Assembly: GCA_025435555.1 (NCBI GenBank)
Contig: JAIWWG010000012.1
Coordinates: 1 to 64,000 of the forward strand
Source of the DNA: Chytriomyces cf. hyalinus JEL632
Taxonomy: Eukaryota; Chytridiomycota; Chytridiomycetes; Chytridiales; Chytriomycetaceae
Length of the DNA: 64,000 nucleotides
Direction of reading: 5' to 3'
Made by a program: the position numbers and the translations under genes. Shown here one piece after another: positions 22,804-36,256 of the stretch (positions are counted from its first letter, which is position 1; each line of letters begins with the position of its first letter). A model generated the notes under the pieces. That model was not told the origin of the DNA. It did no database searches and saw only the letters and a list, made by a program, of their open reading frames with translations.

Positions 22804-23590
22804 ATGGTGAGTTACTGAGCTGGAGCTTCACATACCCTTGATGTGAAGGGATCCCTCTCACCTCCTTGATACGCCCTGCAACGACAATGAGCGCAAGTGC
22901 TTGTTGCTTGTCGTTGTTGCAGGGGTCTGGTGTCGGAGCGTGCCTGTTGAATACCCCACTCCCCTTCCCTGCCCTCGGCATCATCAGAGGCACTCTTGCT
23001 CGTCTGAACCATCGAAAGGAACCAATGCATTGCCGCCATGCTGCATAGGGTTGTGTCTGATGGCTGCTGAGGGCTGTGATGGGTTGTTCCTTCCCACCTT
23101 CTGACTCTAATCGTCAACCACGCCAAACTCACAAACCACCTTTTGCTCTACCAATCAGGGTCGCGTGAGAACTAAGACTGTCAAGAAGGCTTCCAGAGTG
23201 CTTATCGAGAAGTACTACCCACGTCTCACCCTCGACTTCCAGACCAACAAGAAGATTGCCGATGAAGTCGCCACCATCGCCTCTAAGCGTCTCCGTAACA
23301 AGATTGCCGGATTCACCACCCACTTGATGAAGCGTATTCAGCGTGGACCCGTTCGTGGAATCTCGTTCAAGCTTCAGGAAGAGGAGCGTGAGCGCAAGGA
23401 TCAGTACGTGCCCGAAGTGTCTGCTCTTGCCGTGGACACGATTGAAGTCGACCCGGACACTGCAGCTCTCCTGAAGGCTCTCAACTTTGAGAACCTCCCA
23501 GGTGTGCAGGTCGTCAACCCACAGGCTGCAGCCGTTGAGCGTGTGCCAGGATTCAACCGTGGCCCTCGCCCAGCGCGCAAGCAGGAGTAA
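22804..23590 (+). CDS. RPS17: 40S ribosomal protein eS17 (S17), two exons with a 352-nt first intron
   Basis: Exon 1 is only the ATG (22804-22806), immediately followed by GTGAGT. The 352-nt intron 22807-23158 ends CCAATCAG. Exon 2 (23159-23590) encodes [32 protein letters not shown]...[46 protein letters not shown], then the acidic [16 protein letters not shown] and tail. Full length (144 residues) fits the family. eS17 is a structural protein of the 40S head/beak. An intron directly after the start codon is common in fungal ribosomal-protein genes. This one is about six times longer than its neighbours here and may carry a regulatory element or small RNA. Confidence 0.97.
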
Positions 23591-26500
23591 GCGGTGTCTC
23601 TATTCGGACATCAGGAACGAGCTTAAATCAATAAAAAAGACTGGATCGAGTCAACTTTGCATAGATGTGTTCACTGTTTCGATATCATAAATGCTCATCC
23701 TTGGTTGAACTCAATTTTTTGGTGGGATGTGGGCTTTATCGCGGCTCTCACTGCAAACGATAGTGATCATGGTTGCTCTCGGCTGACACGAAATCGCTTT
23801 TGCTTTTTGGAGTGTTCTGCTAAGTGTCGCTCTGGGTACGAATGCGACTACTTGGTTGTTTGTCAAGTCGCGAAACCTGCGTCGACTTGTTTAAAACTTC
23901 AAAGCAAGGTGATGGTCATCTGGGCTCTTTTTTGTGCCCTCTCAGATTCGGATTCTTTGACCTGTTGTCGACCGCTGCCTCTTGAGATTTATTATTGTGA
24001 ACGTGCGCCCGCGCCGCCATTTAACCGCGTGTTTGCATTCGCAACGCGGAGTCAGTCAGAATTTCGTATGACAAGAGTTTGTGCAATCTGCGTCTCTGTT
24101 CGATGAAATCACGCGTTGACTTGGAAGAAGTCTATACTGTCGCGTGTATTCTTCAATATTGCTGTTGTCGTTCAAGTATTTGTAAAACGGAACAACTCAT
24201 GAAAGCTGCACATGGAAAGAACAGGATCTGCTTACTTTTGAATGAGCCGCGTTGGTGGCGGAAAAAAAAATCTCTTTGAACAGGCAATCTTCAGATTGTC
24301 CATGCCGCCACCTTGACCCCACCCCCGTTGATATCCTCGAGCACTGAAGAGCAGTTGTTTTCAGGCTATTCCTCAAGTCGAATTGTACGTGGTGTATCCA
24401 GCCAAGGCAACTGCGACGAACGCCCATGACCTCCGCAAACCCCGCACGATCTCAGACTTTCAATAACCCCCCTCAAGGATGCCCCCCAACCGGTTCTCTC
24501 TGTATCTGGTCACTTTATATTGCCGTCCCTTTTTGATAATCGGAGTGTGCAAACATATTCAGTAATGTTTCATTGAGGTGAGGTTTATTTGACGTTTAAA
24601 TGCTGACTGAAACTGTTGTGGACCATCTCACATCCCGCAAAACATCCATGATCCCTTTGTATCTGGAGGAAGTGAATATGATGGAACATCAATATACATG
24701 GTCCACTTGATTTCTTTCTTTGTGCTGCTTGGCGAGCGTGTTGCCGCGTGGCTCCGAGCAATACATATCGAATTCGAAAACACCTCTCTTTGCAGCTGTG
24801 CATCGCAATTTCGGAATCTTTGTTGAATTTATCTCAATCGCATATCTTCTCGCCTGGTGGGGTGGGACGTGCAACCTCCCAACAAGTTTGAAGTCATCGA
24901 AAGTGCCTCGAGATGCGAGATTGACGATCTATGCCTGTCATTATGCTTGGATTCGAATGTACTAATAGGAAAGGACGCGATGATGCTTTGCGTGTGGATG
25001 CTGTGAGTGGGAAAAAACCAAGGGGTAGTGTCACAAAAAAGTAACTCATATGGGTGGAATTCCTGGGAATGTCTGATGGTTTGGACGAATTCCTGTGCAC
25101 CGTCTGGATATCTCTTTGGCGGCTCGTATGTTGTGACCAGAGTTTCTGTGCATGCGTCGCTGCCTCCAAGAAACCAGGCGCACTCAACCTGCAGATCGAA
25201 AGCTGCCCATCCGGCCGCTGGCTCTTTCGAATACTCCTATGAAGTCGTCATTTTGAATCCATACGGCAGAGTGTTGACACCGTGTTAAAACGTTTGTTGT
25301 GGGAGCAGATGTGCCAGCAGTCGAAGAAAACAGCCTTGATGCTCGCAAGGATTCTGCTGCTCGGTCTTGTATCGGCGATGTTTGGTGCTGGCGGTGCTGT
25401 CTGTCCGGGCGTCGGTGTCGGTGTCGGTGTTTGGGGTTGCTGGTGGAGTTGTTGTCGGATGTTTGTAAGTTTGTTATCGATGCTTGGCACTTTTTGGCGG
25501 GAAGGCCAGTTGGCGCATTTCTCTCTCTTGACGACTGCGCACGCACATTTTGACGCGCGTATAAATAGCGCGCTCTTGATGTCAAAAAACACACCCAAAA
25601 ACAAAGTAAGCATCAAACACACTCCCACTCCTTCCCCAACAACGTCTGCTCTAATCGATGACATTGGCTGCTTCTCAGCAGGTGCAGGTGTTCTCTTTTC
25701 GCATCGACGCGGCCTTATCCCAAGTCAAGCCGGCACTCTGCATCTTTGCGGGTCAAGTCCTCGCGTCAACGCCAAGGCATGCCCCCAAGACAGCCTCTCC
25801 CCACGGCCCGTACTCTCGACAAGACCATTGGCTGCAAACTGTACCCACTGACCAGAGCAACAAGTGGTTCTCGCACCGAGGGGGCGGGGTCATGCGGACG
25901 ACGCGTCAAACGGGGATGTCTGGTGCTGTGCAGGAAGGTGGAGCAGGAGGTGAGCGTGGTATGGGTGCAGGGAAACCGCTCGGGCAGCCAACTGAGAGCG
26001 CTCTTTCGCTCATGCCATGTCGTACACCTCTCCTGCTTCACAGCATTCAAGTCAAGTGGAGGCGGCTCTTGGAACTACGCTTGCTTGGATACTAACCTTG
26101 TTGTGTTGATTCTTCCATGTGTTTTGTTTGTTTTCATCCCCCACATTTTGCTTCTAACCCCCGCTTGCTCCCACTGACATTTCGAATAACTTCACCGTCG
26201 ATACGGCTGCTGGACGAACCATGGACACTGGACACTGACCCGGCCATGCTGGCCAACCAAGCACTAACCTTATTTTATAGGCGGTGGGATATGATTCAGG
26301 GCCTCTTCGCGGCTCCCACTGGAAACGAGAGCAATCTCGGCTGACACTGAATCGCTTTTATTTCTGTTTCTTTCTTGTGGAGTCTTGTGAAAATAAAGGT
26401 TCTGATTGTCAATGTACTTGTTGTGCTTGTGGATGTATTGCTTAAAAAAATGCTTGCGAGAATCCCCCACACCCTGCTTTCACAGTCGAAGTTGACCTGT

Positions 26501-27508
26501 CCCGCCCAGTCAAGCGCCTCAAAGACGGCATTCGATCTTAGATCAAGCAGCTCGTCAAGGGCGGTGAAGGAGGACCAACTGCGAGAGAACTAGGCCATGA
26601 ACTCGTCGGAGCGAATCGGCGCCTTTTTCGAATCCATTCCGCCACACGAATCGATTCACATGCATGTGATTTCTTTGGATGCTTGTAAGCTGCGCTCTTC
26701 ATTCATTTGGGACCCTGGTTTTTTGTTATTCAACATGGGATGCATTCATGTTCACCCACAGCCAGCAACAACTTGAGCGGCACACAAAACATCAAGGGCA
26801 AACCGATCGGCGCTCATATCACGTGAAAAGACTAATTTGCTGGAATGGGCCTGCCTGACGCTTGAAACCCAGCCATACGATCCTCTGATATCACCCGCTT
26901 GCTCTGGGAAATCAGCCACGGTTCAGCAGATTTCAGAAACAGTCAACCCTCAAACGAGAACATTGTTGGGCTCGGCATTGTCTCGTGGCAAGGCAAAATG
27001 AAATTGCCCTGACTCGTTGTGATGATTCTTGGTGGAAGAAAAATGCAAATGAGGTATTCCTCCATTATGACGCAGTGTTATTTCCTGGAGCATGTGTTTC
27101 CAGTTCGCTCTGAGTCTGTGCCGGGATCGCTGCGCCGGGATCGCTGCGCTCGCTGATTCAGCATTCAAAACTTGTTGAGCAGCCATCTTGCCTCTTTTAT
27201 TGCGAAAATGTTTGCACTGTTTGCGGGAAAGGCGTGACATTGCCAAGAGAAGTTGGATTCTATCTCAGTGGATCTCTTGGCTGGGTAATTGAAGTGTTGT
27301 GCAGGGACACGGGATATCGAAGCATGATGATAAATTCGGGAGACGGACGCTGTCCTGATCAAAAACAAAGTTTTTCAACACGGGCCAAAACTTTGACCGC
27401 AACGATCCGATTCAACTGAATTTGCTGTTTAACCAGGGAAACGAAATGATTCTTAGTGGCAAGCATCCCTGCACTTTCGAAGAGCGCGGCGCAGTTCTGT
27501 TTCTATGA
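23591..27508. other. Large spacer with duplicated blocks; no confident gene
   Basis: Holds the second copies of the 19-20 kb blocks (see 18376-21749). It also has a decayed three-way-junction element on the minus strand at about 23735-23810 and a good copy at 26293-26353. Longer frames at 25282-25851 and 25658-26177 (plus) are GC-rich and show no domain, plausible start context or splice sites. I leave them uncalled. Confidence 0.45.
26293..26353 (-). repeat. Three-way-junction element, copy 1 (core)
   Basis: Read on the minus strand: GATTCAG...CTGAATC ends, inner CGAGA/TCTCG hairpin with a 4-nt loop, then CCAGTGGGAGCC and GGCCC. Shortest copy (61 nt). Preceded on that strand by AATAAAAGC, shared with the copy at 36.4 kb. 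Confidence 0.75.
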
Positions 27509-29040
27509 ATGTTCATCTTTAAAAAGACCGTCGAACAGGAGAATGTCCGATCACTTGTCTCCTTGTTGAAGGCAGTGCAGCCGCAGAACAGCGGGTCTTC
27601 AAATGCAGCGACGAATAAGCTGCGCATTCTGGTCCAAGCAAGCGAGGAGAGAGGGGGCCTCGCGCTCAGTGTGTTGCTGCCACACAAAGTGAGCATGCAA
27701 TACCTCAAACTGACTAAACCGTGATTCACTGTACCTCTTGAATCCCTGCTCACAGACGTACCAGCTCAACGCTCTCCTGCCCATGAGCGTATTCTCAACG
27801 TTTTCTGTTTCAAACACCTCAGACAACGCCAACAACACCAACAACGCCAAAAACATGAACTCGGATGCACTTGTTCTCTGCGTGGACATGGACTCTCTCA
27901 TCGAATCCGCCTGCATTTTTGGCGGCTCTTCCGCGTCTCCGTTCAGCGCGATCAGCGAATCAGACTCTCAACCGCAACAACGTCACCCACTCAACAGCAA
28001 CAACCAACGAAACCCCATCGGTGCTGCAATGGGAGGATATCCGCCGCGAACCGGTTACCATTCACAAAAAAATGCGAATCCTTCAATGTCCGATTTACAA
28101 GTCGTGTCACTGTCGATGCTGCATGATCCGGCAGAAAGTACTCTTGTCTTGACGTGAGCCAGTTCTTGTTTCGGGATATTCGATAAATCTCTGTGTTGGT
28201 CACTCATTCTTGTTGTTCCCATGGGCAGTCTTCAAAACGCAGGTATCAAGACAGTGGCAAAACTGAAAACAATGGACGTTGAAAGCACACAAGAAGAGTT
28301 GTCTGAGATTGAGACACAATTGATGTTGCTTGTAATGTTCTCATGAAGGTGGTGATTGCCTTTCTTGTCCCCCCTCGCACACATCAAAACATTAATTTAA
28401 AAACAGTCCGTTTGGCTATCACACGCAATCTCCGAGTTGGACGCAACCACAGACACGTTTTGCATTCAAGTGCAAGATAAAACTCCACACTTGCAAATTT
28501 CTTCCAAAGGAACGGCTCAATGGTTGAATATGAAGGAGGGCAAGGAGGACCTGTTTCATCACCAAATGCAGATTAACATGATGCGCTTGAAAGGTTGAAT
28601 GTCCAAATGGAATGGTGTCACAATAGTTGAGAGAATCCTTTGTTGAGTTTTTGCTTTGGTTTTGGATTGACGTTGTTTTTTTGTTTTTTTTTTACGTCAG
28701 ATACAAGTACTCTGCTGTTCAGCCTGTACTCAAGCAATTGCTTCTATTGTCTGCCAAAGTCAGCATGCGTATCAATACAGAAGGAACTCTTTCCATGCAG
28801 GTAGCAAATTTATTTTGAGAGGATTCAGATGCATGTCACTAAAATAACTATCTCTCTTGGAATGAGCAGTTTATGGTTCCAGTTCAAGCAAATGAGCCAA
28901 CAAGTGCTGCTTCGACTGCAGATATGGGCTATGTGAATTTTGTGGTGAGACGTTTTTGCTTTCATTTTGAAGACAGAGTCTGACATGGAAACTAATTCCC
29001 CACTTTTTAACAGTGTCTCCCAGATGTTGGGTCTGCGTAA
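27509..29040 (+). CDS. RAD1: DNA-damage checkpoint clamp subunit RAD1 (9-1-1 complex), multi-exon
   Basis: RAD1 is one of three PCNA-like subunits of the 9-1-1 clamp that recruits checkpoint kinases to damaged DNA. Exon 1 (27509-27688) reads VEQENVRSLVSLLKAVQPQ and GLALSVLLPHK. After a 67-nt intron, TYQLNALLPMSVFSTFSV...ALVLCVDMDSLIESACIFGGSS matches the family's N-terminal PCNA fold. Later exons give STLVLTLQNAGIKTVAKLKT, SHAISELDATTDTFCIQVQDKTPHLQISSKG, YKYSAVQPVLKQLLLLSAKVSMRINTEGTLSMQ and a last exon YVNFVCLPDVGSA. The join before YKYSAV (about 28590-28700) needs either an unusual donor or a one-base correction. Same strand as CFAP65, 333 bp upstream of it. Confidence 0.88.
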
Positions 29041-29373
29041 GAGCTTCCAATTTACTAAAAAAGAGTGAAGCTTGATGAGCCTGTGAGATTGACACAAAAT
29101 GTTATACAGCTGCATGGTGTTTTAAGCAAATAAAAAGATGATATATTTATTGGAATTGTGTCACAATGCTCTGTTCTTTTTTACGTAAAGGGCATCATCC
29201 ATCAATGTGTGAAGTAACGACTTTTATTCACGCGGTTTATCGAAAAATTTAAAAACTTGACAAGTTTCCGTGTTTTGACGGATGAGCAAATCGATGCACG
29301 CAATCCCGCCAGCTGCAGGTCCATACACTCTCGATGCGCAACATGAATCTGGTCACCATGTACGCATTCTGTC
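29041..29373. other. Spacer between RAD1 and CFAP65
   Basis: AT-rich. I see an AATAAA-like motif near 29130 that could end RAD1. No exon or RNA gene seen. Presumably includes the CFAP65 promoter. Confidence 0.4.
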
Positions 29374-32300
29374 ATGAGTAGCACAACACACTCGAATTGC
29401 GATCATCTGACTTTTGTCCTTTCGAAACATCAGGTCCCAAATCCAAACACTTCTCTCGCATCAAAGATTGCTGCAAATCTGGAACCCCGCAAAAGCGTCG
29501 CTGGTTATATCTCGACTCCAAACAGAAGCGATAGGAAGCTTCAATTTGGGATTGACTGTGCAGAGCTGGTGCACTTTAGTCACTGGTGAGAACCCCATCC
29601 AGCTGTTCATGTATCAATGTTCTCATTAGCCTGCTACACTGCTCAAACACACTCTTGTTTCCAGGGAACCAGGCGGCGAACATGTCCAAAACCTGGTCAT
29701 CAAAAACGTGGTCATGAAGACACAGAAAATCAAATACAAACTGCCCAAAACGCGATTCTTTTCGATGGATTTTCCCGAAACAGTAACGCTTTCAGCCGGA
29801 ATGAGTTGGACGATTCCCATCACTTTCCGCCCTGTGGCAAAGGTGACTTGCTGTTTGACAAAAAAAAAACGTCAAATTCTGTGCTGACTTCTCTCAAAAG
29901 GAATGCTACACGGATGCTATTGAATTCACAACTTCGTTTGGGAGATTCTTGCTCCCAATCAAAGCGACGCTGCCTGAACATGTCCTCGAGCACCCGCCGT
30001 CCATCGATTTCACGCTTTGTCCAACTCGCGAGACAGCTCGACGCACGTTTTCGCTCAAAAATGTGGGAGAACTTGCAAGCACGTTTGAATGGGAAATTTC
30101 AAGTCCATTCCGGATTGCTCCGAGGATTGGGACTTTGAACCCTGGACAGGCCGTCACCATTGCGATTGACTTTCACCCGGAGGTTTGTAAATTTGATTTA
30201 TTGATTCGAGTTTCGGTTCAATGCTGAGTTTCGATATCTCGCATGGAATTCATAAAAAAGAACGCGTCTGTATTCACGGCTGTTGCGGTCTGCAACTTTG
30301 GCGACAAGAACCAATGGGAACGATCGAAAGTGACTCAAGCTGTGACGGTGTACGGAATCGGGAAATACTCGCATCTGTCGATCGAGAGCGCATCATCAAA
30401 CTTTAACTTTGGTCGCGTTTTTATTGGAAAGAGGCTCGAAAAACGGTTCAACATTTGGAATGATTCCGATGTGAGTTTTTGTGTTTCTTGATATTCGATC
30501 CCAGATCTGATCCCCAATGCTTATTTCATGCTCTGAATATGTGCGCGCCAGGTTCCGAGCAACTTTCGCATTGTTCGTGCTGAGAAAAACACGGAACCAT
30601 ATTTTCAATTCTCCACAACAGCTGGAACCATTGCGCCCCACAAAAACCTGGAAATATCGGTACCCCAGAGATTTCTCCACCGGATTATGCAGTCGTCCGT
30701 CCGACTTATTCTCTTTCCAGATCACATACATACCTGTCGCTGCAGGGATGGATTCGACGGAATACTTTGACATTGCCACCGTCTCTGGAAACACCATCCA
30801 CATCACATGCAGTGGAGTTGGCGCGGGTGAGACTTGATCGCTGTTTACTTTACGAGTCTCACACCCCTTCCAGGACCCTGCGTATCGCTCAACACTTCGC
30901 TGGTCAACTTCAACGACGTCCAGGCAAACACAACGTGCATGAGACCAATATACATCCAGAATGACGCCGCTGTCACTGCATTTTACCAGGTATGTTTCGC
31001 ATGCGGACCACACTGAACCTTAACCCATTTTTTTATCTTAAAAATAAACGCAGTTCCTGACTGAGCCAAACAGCCTATTTCGCATCGACAAACCCTGGGG
31101 CACCATCGGTCCAAACTCGTCAGTCGCCCTCACAATCCGGTTCACGCCAAAGGAACCCATTAACTACTATCGACGAGTATACTGCCTCGTCGAGCATCAA
31201 GATGCGTTGGTGGGGGGGTTTTCCTATCATCCAGACCCATGAATGCTTACTCGAATTGTCCACAGTACGTTGAGTTTATCGGGACGTGTTACAACGACAA
31301 GCGACGGCCTGCAACGTTTCATCCCAAAATGCTCGAAAATTACCGCCTCCGTGTTCAAAATGGGTTGTGGAGTTTTGGTCCAGAGCATCTGGAGGAGGTG
31401 CGTTATATTGAGTCATTCCTCCGTTTTGTCTCACTTACATTATGTCCCAGATGTTGAAGAGTGGGACTATTCAATGTCGCGATGGTGTCCTCAGTTTCAG
31501 CAACCTGGAGCGACAGAAGGATGTTGAGCGTGAGTGTGTTAAGTGCATATTCCTCGGTGTTGATTATCATCTGATAATGCGTGTTCAGACGAGATCTTGG
31601 ACTATCCATACAACGACGGACTGGTCTCAAGCGAATACTTTTACGAAAATACGGGATCGGACCAAGCCGTGACTCTGATGGACACATACATTGACTTTGG
31701 ATCGTGCTCAAAGTACCGCGTCATTGATCACCAAACGATTCGAATTCGAAACAATACCAGAGGAAAAATGTCGTGCGTCTGGCATATGCCTGGAGAGAAT
31801 CTGAGGTCAGTCTCAGAAGCAGCAGTGCCCCAATGAGCTGAACCCACATTTATCTTCGCAAAGCAGTGAAGAAACCGTGTTCACAGTCACGCCGGCCATC
31901 GCAGACATTGCACCCAAAAGCGCCATCGAATTCCGCGTTCATTTCCGTCCAAGAACCGATAATTCGTTTTTTGGACAACAGCTCGAATGTTTTGTCCATT
32001 TCAAAAGCATGAGAAACTTTCGGCTTGTGAATGACGACACGTTCACTCCGCCGTGGTGTTTGACACCGACTGTAGCTGGGTAATCCTTTAACATTACAAC
32101 TGGCACCAAGTCTGATGCTTTGTATATAGAAACACCTTCCCAGCTGGCCAAGACACGTTTATTCCCAAAATCGAATTTGGCGCAACAAGACTCGAATTCC
32201 CAGCAAGCCACGTGGACAAATCCGCCTACAGAACAGTTCGAATTTCAAACACGGGCGACACTCCCGTCAAGTTTGCGTTTGCAGACACGGACAACAAAAA

Positions 32301-35300
32301 GGATGCAGATATTGGTGGTGGGACTCGTGTTTCGTTTCAGGGCGGGCCGCCATTTTCTGTGAAACCGCGCATCGGGCTTTTGCAAAAGAATGAAAGTCGG
32401 TTGGTTGTGTTTCGTTTTAACCCTGGCGAGCAGAAGTTGTACGAGCAGGCTTTGCGCTGTTGTTTTAACAGTTCGTTGTCAAACTCCTATGTGAGTTGGA
32501 GCGCATTTTTTGTTTAATCGTACCTCTTTGATTTAGATTGTGCGCTTCACTGTATACAGGACTTACAGGTCAAGGGTATCGGGTTTTATCCACAACTTGT
32601 TTTCGAAAACCAAAATACGCTATTCTTCAAACCAACCTGCGTCGGAACCATTGCTCGCAGAAACTTTACAGCGAGAAACACTTCTCGAATCGCCATCATG
32701 TTTGAGGTTCGCCATTTATCCTTTTGTTTCCGCACTAGATAACTTAAACGCGCCAACAAATCGCCAGTGGAAAATTCCTAAGCAATACAGTAATTGCGTC
32801 TCCATTGACCCGATTTCAGGCGTTCTTCCAGCAAACAGTTCCATGTCGCTGACATGCACATTTCTTCCGACTTCTGAGAAGCATTGGTCCCTCAGATTGC
32901 CCTGCTATTACTCTCATGCATTGGAAGGTACGCACAACTTTGAATCAAGGTGAAGGATATCGCTGAATTCGAAGATACACACTCAGAAAACGAAATCACA
33001 CACGAAACCAAAACAAAACGCACAACGCTCATCCTCATTGGCACAGGAACATCTGCAACCATCTCCGCAGACCCAACGCTCCTCAACTTTGAAGCAATTC
33101 TTGTAAACACGATTGTCGAAAAAGAAATTGTTCTCCTCAATCCATCGGATGCAGATTTGTTTTATGACCTCGAAATCTACAAATTGACAAGAGCCGATTC
33201 TTGGGACATGGATTTGGAGGACGACAAAAACAAATTGAAAGAAACGGATCGATGCCCACTGCATATTGAAACGCGCGTCCCAAACAGCATTCGTGACTCA
33301 TTCCTGGAAATTGTTCAAGCGACGGACGTGTTTCCAGCGCGATCGAACCATACTTTGAAAATCCGGGCATGCGTGCAAGAACAAACCATGCATGCATTCC
33401 GAGTTTATTATGTGCTGAAACCGCAGAGTAAATTTGCGCCAGTGATTCCATGGGAGTTGGTTCCAGGCGCAATCACTGGCGGCGAAGACGCCAAAAAGAT
33501 TCATTTGTGCGACATTCGAGCATTGGGTGTGCATCCGATTGTTCAAGTGACGGATATTCGATGTGAAGGCATCAGCAAGTCTTTGCTGTGGAAGTTTTTT
33601 TCGCTGAATGCGTTCAATGAGATGCTCGAGACTGTTCAAGGAGAAGACGCTTCTCTCTCTGTTTCAAATGCAGTTGTGGTGCATCAAAAGTTGGACGAAG
33701 ACTTTGATTTCCCAACGGAAGGTGTCACTGGTGGCGAGTACAAGGAACCGCCGTCTTTGGACTATAATTTTGGTGCTGCTCCTACGGGGACACCTGCGTC
33801 GGTGGTTCACTTTAGTTTGATGAATCCAGGGGTTGTGCCGGTGGAGTGGGTGTACTACTTTCCCAATGATTTGGAGGTTGAGATTGAGAATTGGGCTGGT
33901 GAGAACTGGAATTTGGATAGCTTGGAACTTCAAACTAATGGCTTTGTTGTATCAGATCCGGGCGATTATACGGAGGAGCAGCTTCATACAAACTTGATAT
34001 TGGACAACGGCCTGTTTTCAATAAGCCCGAAAGTAAGTTTCACTGAATGTTGGTGATCGTTGTTTAACCGGCCCTTCGCACAATTTAGATGGGAGTTCTC
34101 AATCCTGGAGAGTCTGCGCACATTAATATGTCGTACAATCACAAGTTTCCAGGCCTGCATAAGCTGCCTGTCGTTTTCAAACTAAAGAACGGAACCACAC
34201 GAGCTGGTAAAGTTTTCAGTTCTATCCAAATACACTGTATTCACCCCCTCCTGCTTCGACAATTCTTGTTCTCAGGAAAGGAGATTATTCTGTACTTTAT
34301 CGGCACAACAATCCCATTTGAGCAGAAATGCCTTCACTTCCATTCAGCACATCACACTTTCGCGCCAGTTTCGATCGGAACCTCACACCCGCCAATCCAA
34401 AGCTTCCGTCTTGCAAACCATGGGCTGTTGCACTTGACTTACACAATCGATACTGCACCGTTGCAAAATTTTAAAGCGGCGGAGCATGATTTTGCAGTTT
34501 TCGCATGTAACAAAGTGACTGGGTCTATTCCGCCTGGAGGGGTTGAATTTGTTCATTGGGTGTTCAGGCCGCTGGAAGCGCGTGAATATTCGGTGATTTG
34601 CTTTCGTATTTCGACGCATTTCTTATCCGTTTTTCACTGACTACGCATTCAGGTCGATGTTTCCATCACGACTGATGATGGCAAAACTTCAATCATTACA
34701 TTTTCAGGACACGGAATCGAAGAGGTAAACGATCTCGCCCTATTCTTCCACTGTTCTAAAAAACAACTCAATCCCTCCACAGCCACCACACATTGCCTCC
34801 TTGAATGCAAAGTCTGAAGACAATGTGCCATCATTGCAAATCCTGTCAACATCAAAACAAATCGCCCGTTTATCAAGAGAACACATCAACTTTGGCGCAG
34901 TTCCGTTGGGTTCGCAATCCCGTGATCTGATTGTTGTGCGAAATACAAGCGCAACCGATAAAATATCCTTTCAGTGGCGCGTTCCTCTGGACGCGCTTTA
35001 CGGGCAAGTGGAGCATCAACAGTGCATCCAGATCACGCCAAGTGAAGGTGTGCTGGAAGCGGGAGAGTCGCGGTTTGTAAAGATGGTGTTTGTGCCAGTC
35101 TCCAATGTTTGTGTGTATGATTTGGATTTGGAGTGTGTTGTTGTGAATGAGACTCAAAAGGTGAGTTTTGCTGAGTTCAATTGCGTTTTAGATTCATCAC
35201 CTAACAACTTTCATATGCGCGTGCAAGGTGGCCTTTGAGCATTTTCAAGAAACTGTGTCAATTGCAATCCGCGAAGGCCGCCTTTCGATGGATCCTCGAA

Positions 35301-36256
35301 CAGTATCGCCATCCACAACAACAGCAAACAAACCGCTTCTTGGCAGCGCTGGAAGTTCGAAACATGCTCTTCGTGGTAGCAAGTACAGTCCGCTTCCGGA
35401 AATATATAATGCGGGAGTGAAAGCGCCTGGGATTTCGGTTCCTGACTTGTTTAACACGCCGCTTGGCGCAGTTTCTCATAAACCTGTGGACACAGGTTTG
35501 ACCTGAAAAGCTGTTTCATTGGTCATACTTCTGTATATATTGACTGGCAAAAGTAGGGATTGATTTCGATGCTGCGCCGATTCAACCAACGCCTCAGTCA
35601 CTGTTCGTTTCTGTGCAAGCGCAATCCTTCACTGCAAACACGTTCCGATGCATCTTTGACGGACAAGAAAAGCTGTATCATCCTCACCGGTCCAATTACG
35701 CGAAAATTCAAAAGGAAAAAGTGGTAAACATTTTTCTTTTATCAGGTGCTCTTTTAGGGTTGGGAAAAACTGATTCAGGTCTGTCAGGTTTTTGCTGATG
35801 GTGACCAGTTGAATCTATTCCAAAGCACGATGGAAGAAATGATGGATGAAATTTTTCAGGACCCAGAAGTACAGGCGTTGGTTGCGCCACCTGGAACTAC
35901 TACACCTGGAAATGATGGCAGTTTCGGGATGTTGCCGTACTTTGCACAGATCTCTACAAACGAAAAGAGAAATGGCATCTTTTTGGCTCCCAGTTTGGAC
36001 GCGTCTGATGAGGGTAAAAATGAAACTCCGACTGGAACAGACGTTCAAGATTTGTTTGCGTCTGAAGTATTGGGGTGAGTCTGTTGGGGTATGATTTCGC
36101 ATTCTCATCGCAACCCCATTGTTTTACAGTGCAAGATACTTTCAAAACTGGGTCGAGAACATTCTCGAAAGCACATTGTACAATTTGATTCAGGAAGCAA
36201 ACGTCGGCGAGTTTGATGTGACCAAAGAATGTTTTCTGCTGTGGCCCAAAGAATGA
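29374..36256 (+). CDS. CFAP65: Cilia- and flagella-associated protein 65 (CFAP65), about 24 exons
   Basis: CFAP65 is a large multi-ASH/MSP-domain protein of the motile-axoneme central pair. Joining exons with short GT-AG introns gives roughly 1,830 residues, close to the family length. Diagnostic stretches are HFSHWEPGGEHVQNLVIKNV near the N-terminus, SLKNVGELASTFEWEISSPFRI, ITYIPVAAGMDSTEYFDI, YVEFIGTCYNDKRRPA, YNFGAAPTGTPASVVHFSLMNPGVVPVEWVYYFPND, LFSISPKMGVLNPGES and HHTFAPVSIGTSHPPIQSF. The last exon is ARYFQNWVENILESTLYNLIQEA. Clear introns include 29586-29664, 29843-29900, 30660-30720, 31210-31265, 32707-32767, 32928-32986, 34033-34088 and 36075-36129. All junctions I tested keep frame with no stop, so the gene looks functional. 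Confidence 0.95.

Noticed and set aside
25282-26177. Overlapping plus-strand frames of 140-190 codons in the spacer before RAD1
   Set aside because: No domain, no consistent splicing between frames, and the composition changes abruptly. I could not support a gene.
30183-36129. CFAP65 region as several separate small genes
   Set aside because: The short frames join through GT-AG introns without stops, and the joined protein matches CFAP65 from end to end.
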